Source: Lineus longissimus (lineage: Eukaryota; Nemertea; Pilidiophora; Heteronemertea; Lineidae). From it: 64,000 bases of DNA. Of this stretch, positions 1-12,800 are shown in pieces. The position numbers and the translations under genes were made by a program. The DNA lies in the NCBI RefSeq assembly GCF_910592395.1, contig NC_088325.1, positions 10,234,109 through 10,298,108 of the forward strand, read 5' to 3'. The notes below the pieces were generated by a model, which saw nothing but the letters and a program-made list of their open reading frames with translations, was not told the DNA's origin and did not search any database. Position 1 is the first letter of the stretch; every line of letters begins with the position of its first letter.

Positions 1-650
1 CCACTTGGACCTGGTATCAAAGACACAACTGGTTGTCGGCTTCTAAGTATATGATGACTGCATTAAACTCTTAGGTCAGTGGATGTTATGAATCTGGTTG
101 TGGCATTCATGTCTTCCTCCGAGTGACCTGCAGATGCATGCCCATCTAAGGCCGATCGAGCAGCATCTGACTGGATTTCTGTTTTCAATCTCCTAGATGA
201 ATTGCGCTGCCTGCCACAGCTGATGAGATTCCCCCTCCCAGAGCTTTCTGGTTCTGAGGCGCCAGTGTCTCCCCCTTCGGATCACTACAATTTGTAGAAA
301 CATTTCCCAACCCGAAAAGGGAGGGGGGAATCTTGCCTCCCGGAGATTGGAAGCTCGCCAGCCTGAGGCTTGATTGCAGGCTATTGGAGCATTTAATGAT
401 CTAAGAGAGCAAGTCCTCTAGACAATTAGACAATCCAAGGGATTGTCTCTGAACGAAGAAAAGTTGTGACATCTGTGTTCAGAACATTATGATATCCCTC
501 AAAAATACATATTCAAATGTATCCTCATGCTGCCGCAACCTCGTGTGGCAAAGTGCCTTGTCAAAGGAATGCAACGATTTTTTACGCTTGCAGGGAATTC
601 CCTTTTGCGATAGGGGTTTTCCCAGATTCGAGAACGAGGCTCTGATGAAT
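1..650. other. Upstream flank of the USF3-like gene; nothing recognised
   Basis: No ORF, repeat family or RNA gene in this stretch is convincing. It ends where the promoter-proximal sequence of the bHLH gene begins. An open frame continuous with exon 1 extends up to about 489, but its upstream part reads as untranslated sequence. Confidence 0.4.
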
Positions 651-667
651 ATTCATAAAGGTCATGC

Positions 668-679
668 AAAATGGCGGCT
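668..679 (+). promoter_or_regulatory. YY1-like motif near the gene start
   Basis: The sequence AAAATGGCGGCT matches the YY1 consensus core (AANATGGCGGC), in the orientation usually found just downstream of metazoan transcription starts. It lies about 50 bp before the chosen start codon at 729. Seen: the motif and its position. Inferred: that transcription starts close by and that the motif is used. Confidence 0.4.
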
Positions 680-728
680 ACTGAAATTTGGCTTCTTCTT
701 TATCTTTATTTACGCCGTTTATAGGGCG

Positions 729-807
729 ATGGACCCCAAAATGAGGGACATGGGGAAATCTAGTGGCAGTAAAAAGAAAAAGGATAATGATGTGCTTGGA
801 ATCGCGG
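729..807 (+). CDS. USF3: USF3-like exon 1 (start codon)
   Basis: This encodes 26 residues, starting MDPKMRDMGK and followed by a KKKK basic run. ATG 729 has G at -3 and G at +4, a good initiation context. The exon ends at a GTAGGT donor (808) in phase 1; the leftover g joins at of exon 2 to make Asp. In-frame ATGs upstream (489 and about 651) are less likely because the frame there encodes a hydrophobic, UTR-like stretch. The position and phase are what an otherwise missing first exon needs. Confidence 0.75.
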
Positions 808-3800
808 GTAGGTTTGCTGTCCGTTTCGCTTGTTACGCCTTAGAAATGGGGCATTTATGTTGTCAACATTTCTGACGTGCATGCCAACACTGTGTACAGT
901 GTACATACAATACACTGAGACACACACATGACACACATGATGACACATTCTTACAACATGTGGGTCATGACAGATCCTGTTTGATTGATATCACCGGCTA
1001 CGAATGCTTGGGCTTCTAGAACTCCTCATGAATGTGCAGGCCCAGGACCTGTCGTTATTGATTGTATCATTTTTTAAATATTGACAATTTCGACGAAGGT
1101 TTTTGGGCGCTGGCCAGGGGGAGTCTAGCGTTTCACCTGGAAGAAAGGGTCACTGTGGCTTATGGCATTGTCCGTAGTTCGCTTAGGCCTTCTGACATGT
1201 TATTAAAGTGTGCATTTGTTTTGTTTGGGCTCTGGTTTGTCTTTGTCGAAATTGGAAATAATAATAATAATAATAATAATAATTTATTTGATTTAAAGTG
1301 CTAAAATAATGGTGCATACATTTTCTAAGCACTGTACATAATATTAAATGAGTACATTAAAAGTGGTGATTTCATGAGGATAAAAAACAGTTTAAAAACA
1401 TCCGGAAAATATCAATATTTAAAACATGTATGGCCTACTCTGAATATGTTAGGATAAAAAGATGAGTTTTGAGTTTACTCTTAAAAGTGTTTAGCACAGT
1501 GACATCACGTAACCAGCTTGGAAGGGCGTTCCACAGCCCCGCGGCCCGGACACACAGAGATCGATCCCCGAAGACCCCATTTGAACGTGGGATGGCAAGG
1601 AGCCAAGGGTCATCCGAGGACCGAAGTCTGCGGCCGGGCGCACGGAGACTGAGAAGTTCCTTCATATACTGTGGGCTCTCCTCATGATGGATGACCTTGT
1701 GGGTTGTGAGAAGAACTTTGTAGTCGATACGTGATGTCACCGGCAACCAATGAAGAGATTTTAAAATAGGGGTTATGTGCTCTCTCTTTTTGGACCTGGT
1801 TAAGAGGCGAGCACTAGCATTTTGTGCTTTTTGAAGGCGCTGGATTTCACAGCCCGGTAATCCGAGCAAAAGACCGTTTTGGAAATCCAGGCGAGATGTT
1901 ATTAGCGCATTTATTACTCTGGCACAGGTGGTATTGTCCAGGTATCGTCTGATCTTTGCTATTCTATGGATCTGATAGTAAACCCCCCTCACCACTTGGG
2001 ACACCTGTTGTGACATAGACATGTTTGCATCAAAAACAGCACCAAGATTTCGAACCTGAGATGAGGGAGTAACAGAGGATGATCCGATCTGGATTGAAGG
2101 AAGTGGCTCAAGTCTTGACAGCTTTCTCTTCGACGCAATGATGAGGAATTCAGTTTTATCATCATTGCCCTTCAAGTGATTGGGGCCAAGCCACTCCCGA
2201 ACATCTGCTACACATGATTCAGCCTTTTTAATGGCAAGGCGGAGCCCTTCTGGTGTGACATCGAACGTATCATATAATTGTATGTCGTCCGCGAAGCCAT
2301 GACGACACATGTCATGATTTTCAATGATTGCCGCAAGGGGTTTGATGTATATAGAGAAGAGTATAGGGCCAAGCACGGAGCCCTGTGGCACCCCAGAGAG
2401 GAGAGGCATTTTGTCAGACTTTTGCCCTTGAACGAGCACCGACTGAGTTCTCGAGCTGAGGTAGGATTTAAACCACTCCAAGGCTGTCCCCCTGATACCA
2501 AGCTTGTCCTCAAGTTGTGAGATCAGAAGCTTATGGCTGATAGTATCAAAAGCAGCAGACATATCAAGGAGGATCAAAATCACACCCTGCCCCCTGTCAA
2601 GAGCCACATCGATGTCTGCCTTGATACGCAGTAATGCCGTCTCCGTGCTGTGTCCAACTCTATAAGCAGATTGTAACGGATCATACAGGCCATGCACCTT
2701 CATATGCAACACGAGCTGCTTCGCCACCACCTTTTCAATGACTTTTGATAGAAAAGGAAGATTGGACACAGGGCGATAGTTTTTGAGGATATTGCAATCC
2801 AAACCTGACTTCTTTAGCAGTGGTGTCACAAAGGCATTCTTTAAGCAGTCCTGTACCTGACCGGTCCCAATCGATTCATTTACACAACGAACCAACAGTG
2901 GCAAAATTGCATCCAGCACAACATCATCCCTGAGTAGCCAAGTAGGCAAAGGGTCCAAACCGCATGATTTGGGAGGACTCTCTTTGATCACCTTTCGCAG
3001 TTGATCAGAGGACACAGGCCTGAAACTGGTCAGACAACGATCTTCCAAAGGTGGGACAGTCGGGCTAGTACATTCATTAACAAAGCCAGCACGAATGGTC
3101 TCGATCTTCTCATGAAAGAAATGAGCAAACTTATTTGCCAACTCCTGTTTGTCATCAGAGTCGGGAAGTTTCCCCCCTTGATCAGCGGAAAGGAGCCCAT
3201 TTACCTCTTTAAACATGTCACGAGTGTTACATGCTGCAAGTCTCTCATGCAGATAGCCAGTCTTTGCCCTATTTATCAATGACACCACTATCTTGCTCTG
3301 CTCAGCAAACATTTGGCGATGTACCTCCAGACCTGACTTTTTGTACTGGCGCTCAAGGTGACGCCGTGTCTTACGAGCAGCATGTATATCATCATTGTAC
3401 CATGACTTACGAGAGGTACCCTTGATACGTACAGTGGTCACCGGAGCATGCTTGTCAAGCAAAGAAGACATGGCATCATTGTAGGCCAACACAGAATTTT
3501 CTTCACCGTTTAGGCTATTCAACCGTTCACAAATGTCCATGGCAAAAGTCACTGTGTCGATTTTTCTGAGCTTCCGTACTTTCTTTTCTACCTGGTTACT
3601 GGGACAGTCCTTATAGACACCGCAGAGTTCAAAGAAAATTGGAAAGTGGTCGGATATGGCTTTTAGCGGTTCCACTGTGAAGGTTGGTACAAGAACAGCT
3701 GACGGCCGGATGATGATATGGTCTAGGGTGTTGCCTGATCGGTGGGTCGGTTTGTCGATGATTTGGATGAGCCCATGCGTAGCCAACAGGTGGAGATACT

Positions 3801-6800
3801 TGATGGCTTCTGGATCATCCTTTCGATTCACTTTAACGTTGATGTCCCCCATTGATGATCGATAAAAAGTTAAGAAGTATAAGTCCAAAAACGTATCCAT
3901 CCGACAATTAGTCAAACAATGAATGGCTACATATCAATCAGTTGGCTTGTGGAGAAAGGGTGATAACAAAACGGCCAAAGTTATCATTGAAGCAAATGAT
4001 GTATTGTTAATACGGCTGGAATTTAGTTGTCAACATATTTTAGGCACTAGTCAATCATGACCCATACTAATATGAGGAAGGCTCAGGCCTTGATAGGGAG
4101 CTCTTCGTTAATATGGCTGGTGAGCGAGAAGACTCAGTGGGGGGGGGGGTATATTATAGTTAGGATGATGCCCGGGATGATGCCATCATGGCAGTTGACC
4201 GAAGAAGCAGTTGGCTAGCACACAATGTCAATGATTGATGGCGAGTAGTTGGTGGGTGGGAGAGGGGGGATATATCATTGAAGCAAATGATGTATTGTTA
4301 ATACGGCTGGAATTTAGTTGTCAACATATTTTAGGCACTAGTCAATCATGACCCATACTATTACTAGTGAATGAAAGTGATGATAGGGTTCGTACTGAAC
4401 TGAAAAGTTGTTATGACATCCGACTGAGACCTAGTGAAAACTGAAAGGGAGTGACTTGATGATTCATTGCCATTATCCAAAAAGGTCTGTAGTCCTGGTT
4501 TGTTGACCCTCACCAAAAAGCAGTGTGATGTCTGTCAGGATTCAGTCAGGTTGCAGTGTTGAACTAAGGAGGCATTGTGGTCATTAGAGATAAGAGTTAA
4601 GAAGTGGGAGTGTATCCTTTAGTCAGGCTGTTTGGCTTTATTGGTATTTTTTCTTGTTGATATGAGTTTGTGGGATCCATCCAGGAGCGGATCCATGCCT
4701 GTGGCAATTGTATGATGGGCCTGGTACGAAACTTCATGATTTGTGATATTATGACAGTCCTATACAAAACAATTTTGTTTCAGTTCTGAATACAATAGAA
4801 CCTCTCTATCAAGAACCCCCTCAGGCCTAACAAGTGAGCACTGTCCTTAATAGAGAGGTGTCCTGATTAGAGAGGTCAAATTGAATGAAAAAAACCCATT
4901 TGGGACCAAAAGTAGTGTCCTTGATAGAGAGGTTGCCTTTATAGAGAGGTGTCCGCTAAGGGAGGTTCCACTGTACTTTCTTTCCTCCATTCCAGATTCC
5001 CCGAAGGATAGTCCCCTGAGCAAGATAAACGGAGTTGGGGATTCTAAGCCACCTCCTGATACGGATCCGTACGAGTGGGAAGATGAGACAGAGTAAGTTT
5101 ATGTAATTTCAACCGCATATAAATATTTCGAGGAATATTGTCTTGTTTACCAGATGATTGATTGACTGCAACATCGTCTTTTCCATTGACTTGGTGTCTT
5201 TTCAGGACCTTCTTCTTCTTCATCTTCTTTAGCGTTCGCTCTGCATTTGGAGGTGATTTTCTCCAGGGAGAATTCCTCCTCCAAGGCGGAATGAGCGTTT
5301 TTACTTGCCAATACGGTTTGTCGCCAATTGGGTAAATTGGCCTAGTGACTCCGACTTTGGCCAGAGGTAGAGTCCACGCAAGCTACTCATGTTTCTCATT
5401 TGGTGGGGTATTTTGCTTGGCCTGTCATAGACCCCAGATACAAGGAACATCAGTTTTACGTCTCATTCGAAGGACTATGAATGAGAGCCAGGAATTCAAT
5501 TTCCTTCAAAGCCACGCTGGTTCATCCAGAAATACAATCCTGGGTTCTCCCCGGTGGCGGTGTCAAACCTGGGCTCTATAGCGAGGTAGCCAGCAGTGTT
5601 TAACCACTATGCTATGAGGCTTCTCCAGGTACCTACTTAGGACCCTGGTGTTCATTTTATTTTCAGTCAATAACACTTGATGTGTGAAGCTGTGGGGGTC
5701 ATCGGGTGTGCTAAAACCTATGGCAACTTTGGTTTAAATGGAAAAGTCACCATGGGGTTTCTATGAGCTATTAAGCAGCCTGTTGGGGTGTCATGGTGAA
5801 CTAGGAGGCACTGGGGCTCTGAGGTCAAACTCACCCCCAATACTCCTCTTGATCTAGTGCTAGTGTAAAAGCCAGTATTTTTAAGAAGGTTCAGGTTGGG
5901 GGTAACTTACACAAGTATATACATGCAGAAACAATTATAACTGAGGAAAAAGTTATTTTATGCCCTGGATATTTCAAATTATGAAAATTTCTAGCCACTT
6001 AAGTCCACATCGACTTACATATAACCGTCTTCTATTTTTAGAACGAGTAACTGGAGTGAGAACCAGAAACGACAGGTCAGGAATAAAACGGAGAAGAAAC
6101 GAAAGGAGAAGATCAGAGGGTTCATAAATGATTTAGCTGTGCTGTTACCTCCTGACAGGGGTGTCCCAAAAAAACAGGTGAGAAGTTGTGGTGGAAGGAA
6201 TTGATACCGTATTGGTTGTCTCTCCAGAGGCTGGAGCGAAAATGTCGGCCTGACCAATGGGCCTCTGAATTTGATATTTTCGCAAACTCCGGGCGGGGAT
6301 GATAATTACTGGAGTATTTGACAAGGTATGGAGGTAAAAGTTATAGGCCAGGGTAATTGGCAGCATTGGCCTCGATGCTAGTTGAGAAAAGGTTGGGTGC
6401 CTACTAGTCATCTATTCTCGTCTATTCTTGTCAACTTGTGAGGCAGGGAGCCGTAACGTTCTATTTTGCTCTAGAAGAAACCATTCACTTGTTCTGGTGA
6501 AAGGTATGTAGTCACTGTACATGACTGTTGTACTCAGTGCCGCAGCTGCCAGTGACTGAGCTCTGTATCACCGGCACACGCTCTAATAGCGATAAATGAA
6601 AACGATGACAATATGACTTGATCTGTTTCAAAGTACTCTGTTCCACTGACCTCCGAGTGTTACCAAAATCACTCAAGCGCGTAAACAATGATGTGATGTT
6701 TTCATGAAAGGTCTATTGTTGTCCAGGTGGATGGCATGTAATAAAAGGTTATTATCTTATTGGGACAGTGGAATTTTAGATGTTTTTCCCATTGAGACGG

Positions 6801-9800
6801 TTTTCTTTCAAGCTCTTGTTGGTGGCTGCAAGGCGCAAGGATCGTGCTTCCCCAAATACAAATAGTTCTTCCCCAAATACAACACCGCTGTTGGCTAATT
6901 ATAGTGCTAGATGTGTGACTGTGAAAGGAAAGGATCTAAAAGTTTGTGCTCATTGGTTTCAGAAGCTCAATTAAGGACACCCTCAGGACTGACAAGTGCT
7001 GTCCTTAATAGAGAGGTATCCTGATTAGGGAGGTCAAATTGAACGAAAACAACCAATTTGGGACCAAAACTAGTGTCTTCAATAGAGAGGGTGTCCTTGA
7101 TACAGGGGTGTCCGCTATATTTTAAATTTCCTTTTATGATTTCAGCAATGTATGAACCTGATCTTGGAACGGACAGTCGAGTACATGAGCTTCCTCAAGA
7201 AGCAGAACCAGGCCCTTCTCTTGGAAAAGGGCGATGAACAGCAAGGTACGAATTAACTTGAAGTGCATTATGTGTAGGATGTTAAGGGTTGATCATCGGT
7301 ACCACAATTTTGGCTAGAACTTGGAACCTGAAGCAATTAGAACTCTTCCAAAATGAAGTGAATGCCAATTTGAAGGGTGGGAGCCTCTTACACATTTTTC
7401 TAATACCCAAGGCAAAAAGGGTCTAAAATAGGTGCCCAAATACTCTTTAAATTCCAGGCTTGTAAATGTGTAACCTGCTGTGGACGCAAATCCTCAAATA
7501 CAGCAAAGATCTTAAAAGGACCATGATGATGATGATGATGATGATGATGCTGTTGCTAATCATGGGCATGTCTTTCTAAACGAGGCATCCTCAAACTTAC
7601 CTCTTTTCTCGCTTTAATATCTAATCATTCTCAGGGTTCTCCACTGTATGCTTTTGTCCAGGCGCAGCACTGGGACAAAATCATTTAAAGCACCCGAACG
7701 ATAAAACGTTCGCAGCCGGACAGATTTATGAACTTGGTAATGGTTCAAAGGGCGTCCAGACGGATTTTACTGCTAACCTTGACTAATTGAAATGAAATCC
7801 ACTTTGTGTTTGGCCAAAGAAATTTGATGTGGAGAACACTGATTGTAAGGTGTCGTTGGTCATTGTAATCCAGTCTGGCACCATAAAAAACCCTAATTTT
7901 GATTGATTTGATAACAGATTTCCCCCTCCTCGTTTCAGCTGAGGAGATCAAACGCTTAAAGGTAGAGATCACGGAACTCGAGCATGAGCGGGACAGGTAC
8001 AAGAAACGTGCAGAAGAAAAAGGCAAGTACCATGGTTAAGGAAAACCAGGGCAGTGGTGGTCTAGGTGAAGGGTTGACCATGGGCCCCGCCATTTCGGCT
8101 AGAACTTGAAATCCTAAACAGTTAGAACTCTTCCAGAACGACGTGAATACCCTCATCAAGGGAGGGAGTTTGTTCTAGTTTTCCAGAGAGCAGCCTCCCA
8201 GGTTTTAAATGGGCATTAACTTCATTTTGAAGGAGTTCTAATTGCTTTGGGAATTCAAGTTCTGGCCAAAATGGTGGTACCCGTGGTCAACCCTTAAAGG
8301 GGGGTTGGTCCTGAGATGATGCCAGGCTGGCAAAAATGATGATTTCGGAGTTTCTAAGTAGAGGCTGTTTCAGTTACTGCAAGATGAATACAAGTGTGCG
8401 TGTGCGTGAAAAAAGTCGAAGAACAGCTTGAATTTTTGGTGTGGAATGTTGACTTCCTCAGGCACGAACACCAAAACTGTTAACCACTACAAGTGCTTTT
8501 TTATATCATATTGCTCTTATTCCAGTTTCAGCTGGTTTTCCTGAGCCTGACCCGAGCGAGATGTGGGACTACCGCAAGGACTTCAGTCATAAGATCGACC
8601 CAGAGAAAATCGATCTTACAAAGTTGATCAAGGGTCTGAAGAAAAACAACGACGAAAACAAACTTGAACAAAACACGGATGGAAAAGATCGGAAAAATCG
8701 CGGGAAAAAGCAGAAAAAGACTGTGAAATCTCACTTGGAGGATGAAAAGAGGGACACGCGTCCTGCGGATTCTGCGGAATTTCCGGGCCATGTTTTGAAT
8801 CTTATTGACAGCGCTGGAAACGAAAAGGTGCAGGATTTAAGTTCATCTCGGACAAAACCGCAGCATGTGCAGGAAATTGGTATGGAAGTTTCTAAACCTA
8901 GTGCTACGAAATCAGACGATGTTACAACTTCTGATGTCGAAGTAATTGCGAGCAGTATTTCCCAAGCTGAGACCAGTACTGCTGTTACCGGTTCCGTTAC
9001 TGTTCAAACTGACCAACCGGATATTTTGGCGCTGTCGCTGAGTGGTCAGTTGACGCCAAATTCTATTGGACCGTCTTTTGGTAACCCGATGGATGTCAGC
9101 CCCGAGGCTGAAAATCCTTTGCAGACGTTAGCGTCGGTCGCGTCAAATACGCAAAATTTGACAAGCGCTGTACAAACTTTAGGGGGAAACTCTGTGTTCC
9201 CTCAGTATAGTCCAACGACAACGCAAATGACGCAGTCTTTGAATATCCCGATTATGTCGACTAATCAGAAGGCCTTGAATACTTCAGGTCAGGGCCTAAT
9301 GATGCCGCCCCAGAATGTGCCATTTTCTGGTTTACCGAATCCCGGAGGTGGCATGTTCGTCATGAATCAGCATGGCCAGTTCATTTTGATGAACGACCCG
9401 TCACAGGGTATGATGGATCCGAACTTGGCTGCAGGTATGTCTGGCGTTCAACAGGTCACGAACGTTCCCGGCTTGCAACCTGTTACGAGCACACCTGCAG
9501 CGCCACCTGTCGCCAAACCGAAAAAAGCATCGAAGAGTAAAAAGTTAGAAAATGTCAATGATGGCAGTAGTACGACTGTCGTCTCCGGCACTGGAGTCGT
9601 TATGTCTACGCAAGTTACGACAACAGCAGTGTCGACTCCTAGTGTTACGACACCACAACCGGATGGTGCAATGACTTTCGCTGATCAGAATGCATACACG
9701 CAGCAGATTCTCGCAGGTGGAGGTGTGCCGCAAATGATACCTTTAAGTAACGGACAAATGGGCTTGCTCGCGCCCAATCAGTTACCATTATTAGCCAATC

Positions 9801-12800
9801 AGCAGCCAGGACTTGGGATGCTGCCGCCTGGATTAATACAAGGCCAAAACGGCGGCATGGTATTTCCCCCGGGATTTCCTAATCCACCAATGGGAGCAGT
9901 TGGACAGTCGAATCTCCCATCAGCTCTGATTTTACCAAACGGACAAATAATCCCCGTTGTGACGCAGCCAAGTATGTTAGGTGTTAATAATGGTGTTATA
10001 CCCACCAGCCAGGGGGCACCTCTCATTATACCGAGCTCAAAAGCGAACACTCTTGTCTCTCAACCAACCGGTGATATTTTTGTACCGGGAATGGGCCAGA
10101 TGCCAAATTATCTCAACATGGGTTCCATGGCCGGCCCAGCACAGAGTTATGGAGGTTTGCTGATGACGACCCAGAGTATGACGACCACAGCACAAACAAC
10201 GATGAGTGATCAGTCGAGCCAAACGAACGTGACATCGTCAGCACAACCTACAGTGACACCTTCGATTTTACCATCGTCTAGTGATACATTCCCGCAGAAT
10301 TTAGGATCGAGTATGATGGCAACACAGCCAACTTTCGCGTCGTCACTGAGTCAGCCGCATTTACTCGGACAACCACCAGTCGGTTTACCACTTCCGCAGT
10401 TCATGCTTGACGGTGTCATGAAAAATAGCGCTTCTCAAGTCTTAAGTGGACAAGGTCAGATTGTATTCAACTCAAATCCAGACATTGGTCAGAAGTTGGT
10501 CAATAGCTCAACTGGAGGTCAAGGTCTTGTTCAGGGTCAAGGCCAGATTATCCAGGGTCAAGGTCAAATGGGCGTTCCGAATCCAGGAGTCTTGCAGCCT
10601 CCTTTAGCAGGCATACCGATGGTGAATTCACAGGGACAGATAACTTTCAGTATTCCGCAAACAGCGGCCAGTATTCCGCAAACTGCGGCAAAAGACAGTG
10701 CAGGTAAAATGCCACCTGGGGGCGGTATGATTAGTTTCGGTCCCGGCGGAATCCTGCAATCCGGAATTTCACAAGCAGCGTCGACAATCGGGCAGACGCA
10801 GTCTAACAATGCACAGTCATCAAGCACAGCAGTGAATACCTCCGCTGGATTCAATAATGGAGGCGGCATTCACACAAGTTCAAGCGGCGTCCGGAGTCCG
10901 TCGGTGTCGTCTGGATCTGGGCCACAAACTGTGCAAGTGATCTCATCCAATGGGTCGCTATACCTTACCTTGCCCCAAGGTGCCCAGCACCAGGGGCCGA
11001 TTATCATCGATCCAAGCAGCTTGCCAATGCTGCAGCCAAAAGTGACAAGTTCTTCTGCAGGGCAGCCTATTGCCCCAGTGCCACCTGGAGTCGTCAAAGG
11101 AAAAAATAAAAAAGGTCAGCGTGTCTTAATGCCCAAGCCGCCGTTAAATATGATGCACCCAATGTGGCAAAATCAGGTTTACATAACGGAGAAGTTGCCT
11201 GAGGCGAACAGAGAGGAGGAATCTCAACAAAAAGTTGCGGACGAGAAGGACAAGATGCCTGAAACCACAGCTACTCAAGACATACTCGCTAAAGCCGCCG
11301 AATCAATCTTCTCATCTTCGATGGCGGATATTTCGCCGACGATGTATGGTTCTCCCGATCAGGCGTTACAAATCGACACCGCCGATCAACACGCTGTTGC
11401 GCCTAGGAAGGATTCCGCGCGTAACCGCAGCCGCAAGAAGAAGCCGTCTGTGTCGAAAGTGGTAAAAGTGCAGAAACTTACCGAAGCAAATGCGGCGCAG
11501 AAAGAAGAAGAAAATTCGGAAAATGTGGAGAATACTGCAGTAAGTTTGTCTTCTGTGTCTACAGAAGCTGTTGAGTCTGTGCCAACGAAAGCAGACGGCG
11601 CGGTGTCAACTTCGACAAACATTGTCAACGCGGGACAAACTTCTCAGTATTCTATGCCGCTATCTATTGTCGTGTCCGAATCCAACTCGACTCCAATTAC
11701 AAGCAACTCGACTCCGTCATCGGGAATGACTTCATTGAACATTCCTGATCTCTCTGCGCGACTTTTAAGTTTTACGAGCAATGTTGAGACGACGAAAGTT
11801 TCTAACAGTAATTGTAGCACTCCCACTTCTAATACGGCGTTGGAGGAAGCAAAACTGTCTGTCCCGGAGGTAGCAGATGAGTCGAAAAATGTGAAGAAAA
11901 AGCCTACGTCGCCAAAAGACCCCACGCCAAAAACTCGCAAGCGGAATTCCTCGAAGAAAAATATAGTCACGTCGCCAAAGATCAAGCCGAGTAGTTTACC
12001 GGAGACTATCATGTTTTCAGAGGCAGATTTGTCTGATGTTTTGGATCAGGTAGAAAATCTTGAAATTCCTAATGCAGGTGGTGCGCCGCCGAAACCTGGT
12101 CGATCACGAGGAAAGAAAAATAAATCTGCGGATAAGGATGATTCTGGAAAACCGGACAAGAAGAAACGGAAGCAGAACAATAAACAAAATGAGTACGATT
12201 TTCAGGACGATGTTTTGCCCGAGGATCCCGGTCTTCACATTGATTTGGATCCACCGTCTTTGACCGATAGTTCCCCGGCACATGTTGTTAGTCCTCCGAC
12301 GAAAGTTGTAACGTCAGCTCCCAGTACGCCTGTAGCGCCCTCTATAGGGTTTGTGAGCCCCAAACCTGTGGAGGAGCCTGCACCGACACCAGAGGTCTTG
12401 CCGGAGCCTGAGCCAGAGCCGGAGAAAATGGATATTCCCGATGACGACCAGGAGGAACAGGCAAATAAGCTTTTGGATAGTCTCGAAGAAATGATCCAGG
12501 CTCCCTCTAGTGTTAATTCCACACACCAACCATCACCGGCGATGCTGTCGTCACCAGCGATGATGTCGCCTCCTGCCACTACGAATGATCTTCCTGAATT
12601 ATCGGAGGCCAAGTCGGAGAGTGTGAGTGTGATGGAGGCTCTTGGTCTGATGACAAGTACGGATGTATCCCAGCCATCTCAAATGTCACCGCCTAAATTG
12701 ACCAGTGTTATCTCGCCATTAAGATTACCGTCACCAATGCCAGAGAAATCACTGACTGAGACAGTGTTGGAAAATTTCCCTACGACTACTAGGGGAACTT

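Noticed and set aside
1435-3915. Host gene encoding a reverse transcriptase-like protein
   Set aside because: Domain order, microsatellite 3' tail, antisense intronic position and 5' truncation are those of a LINE insertion.
4881-5096. A 71-residue ORF as a stand-alone small gene
   Set aside because: Its first half is MITE sequence; only the part after the acceptor at 4995 is coding, as exon 2, and it continues through a GTAAGT donor.
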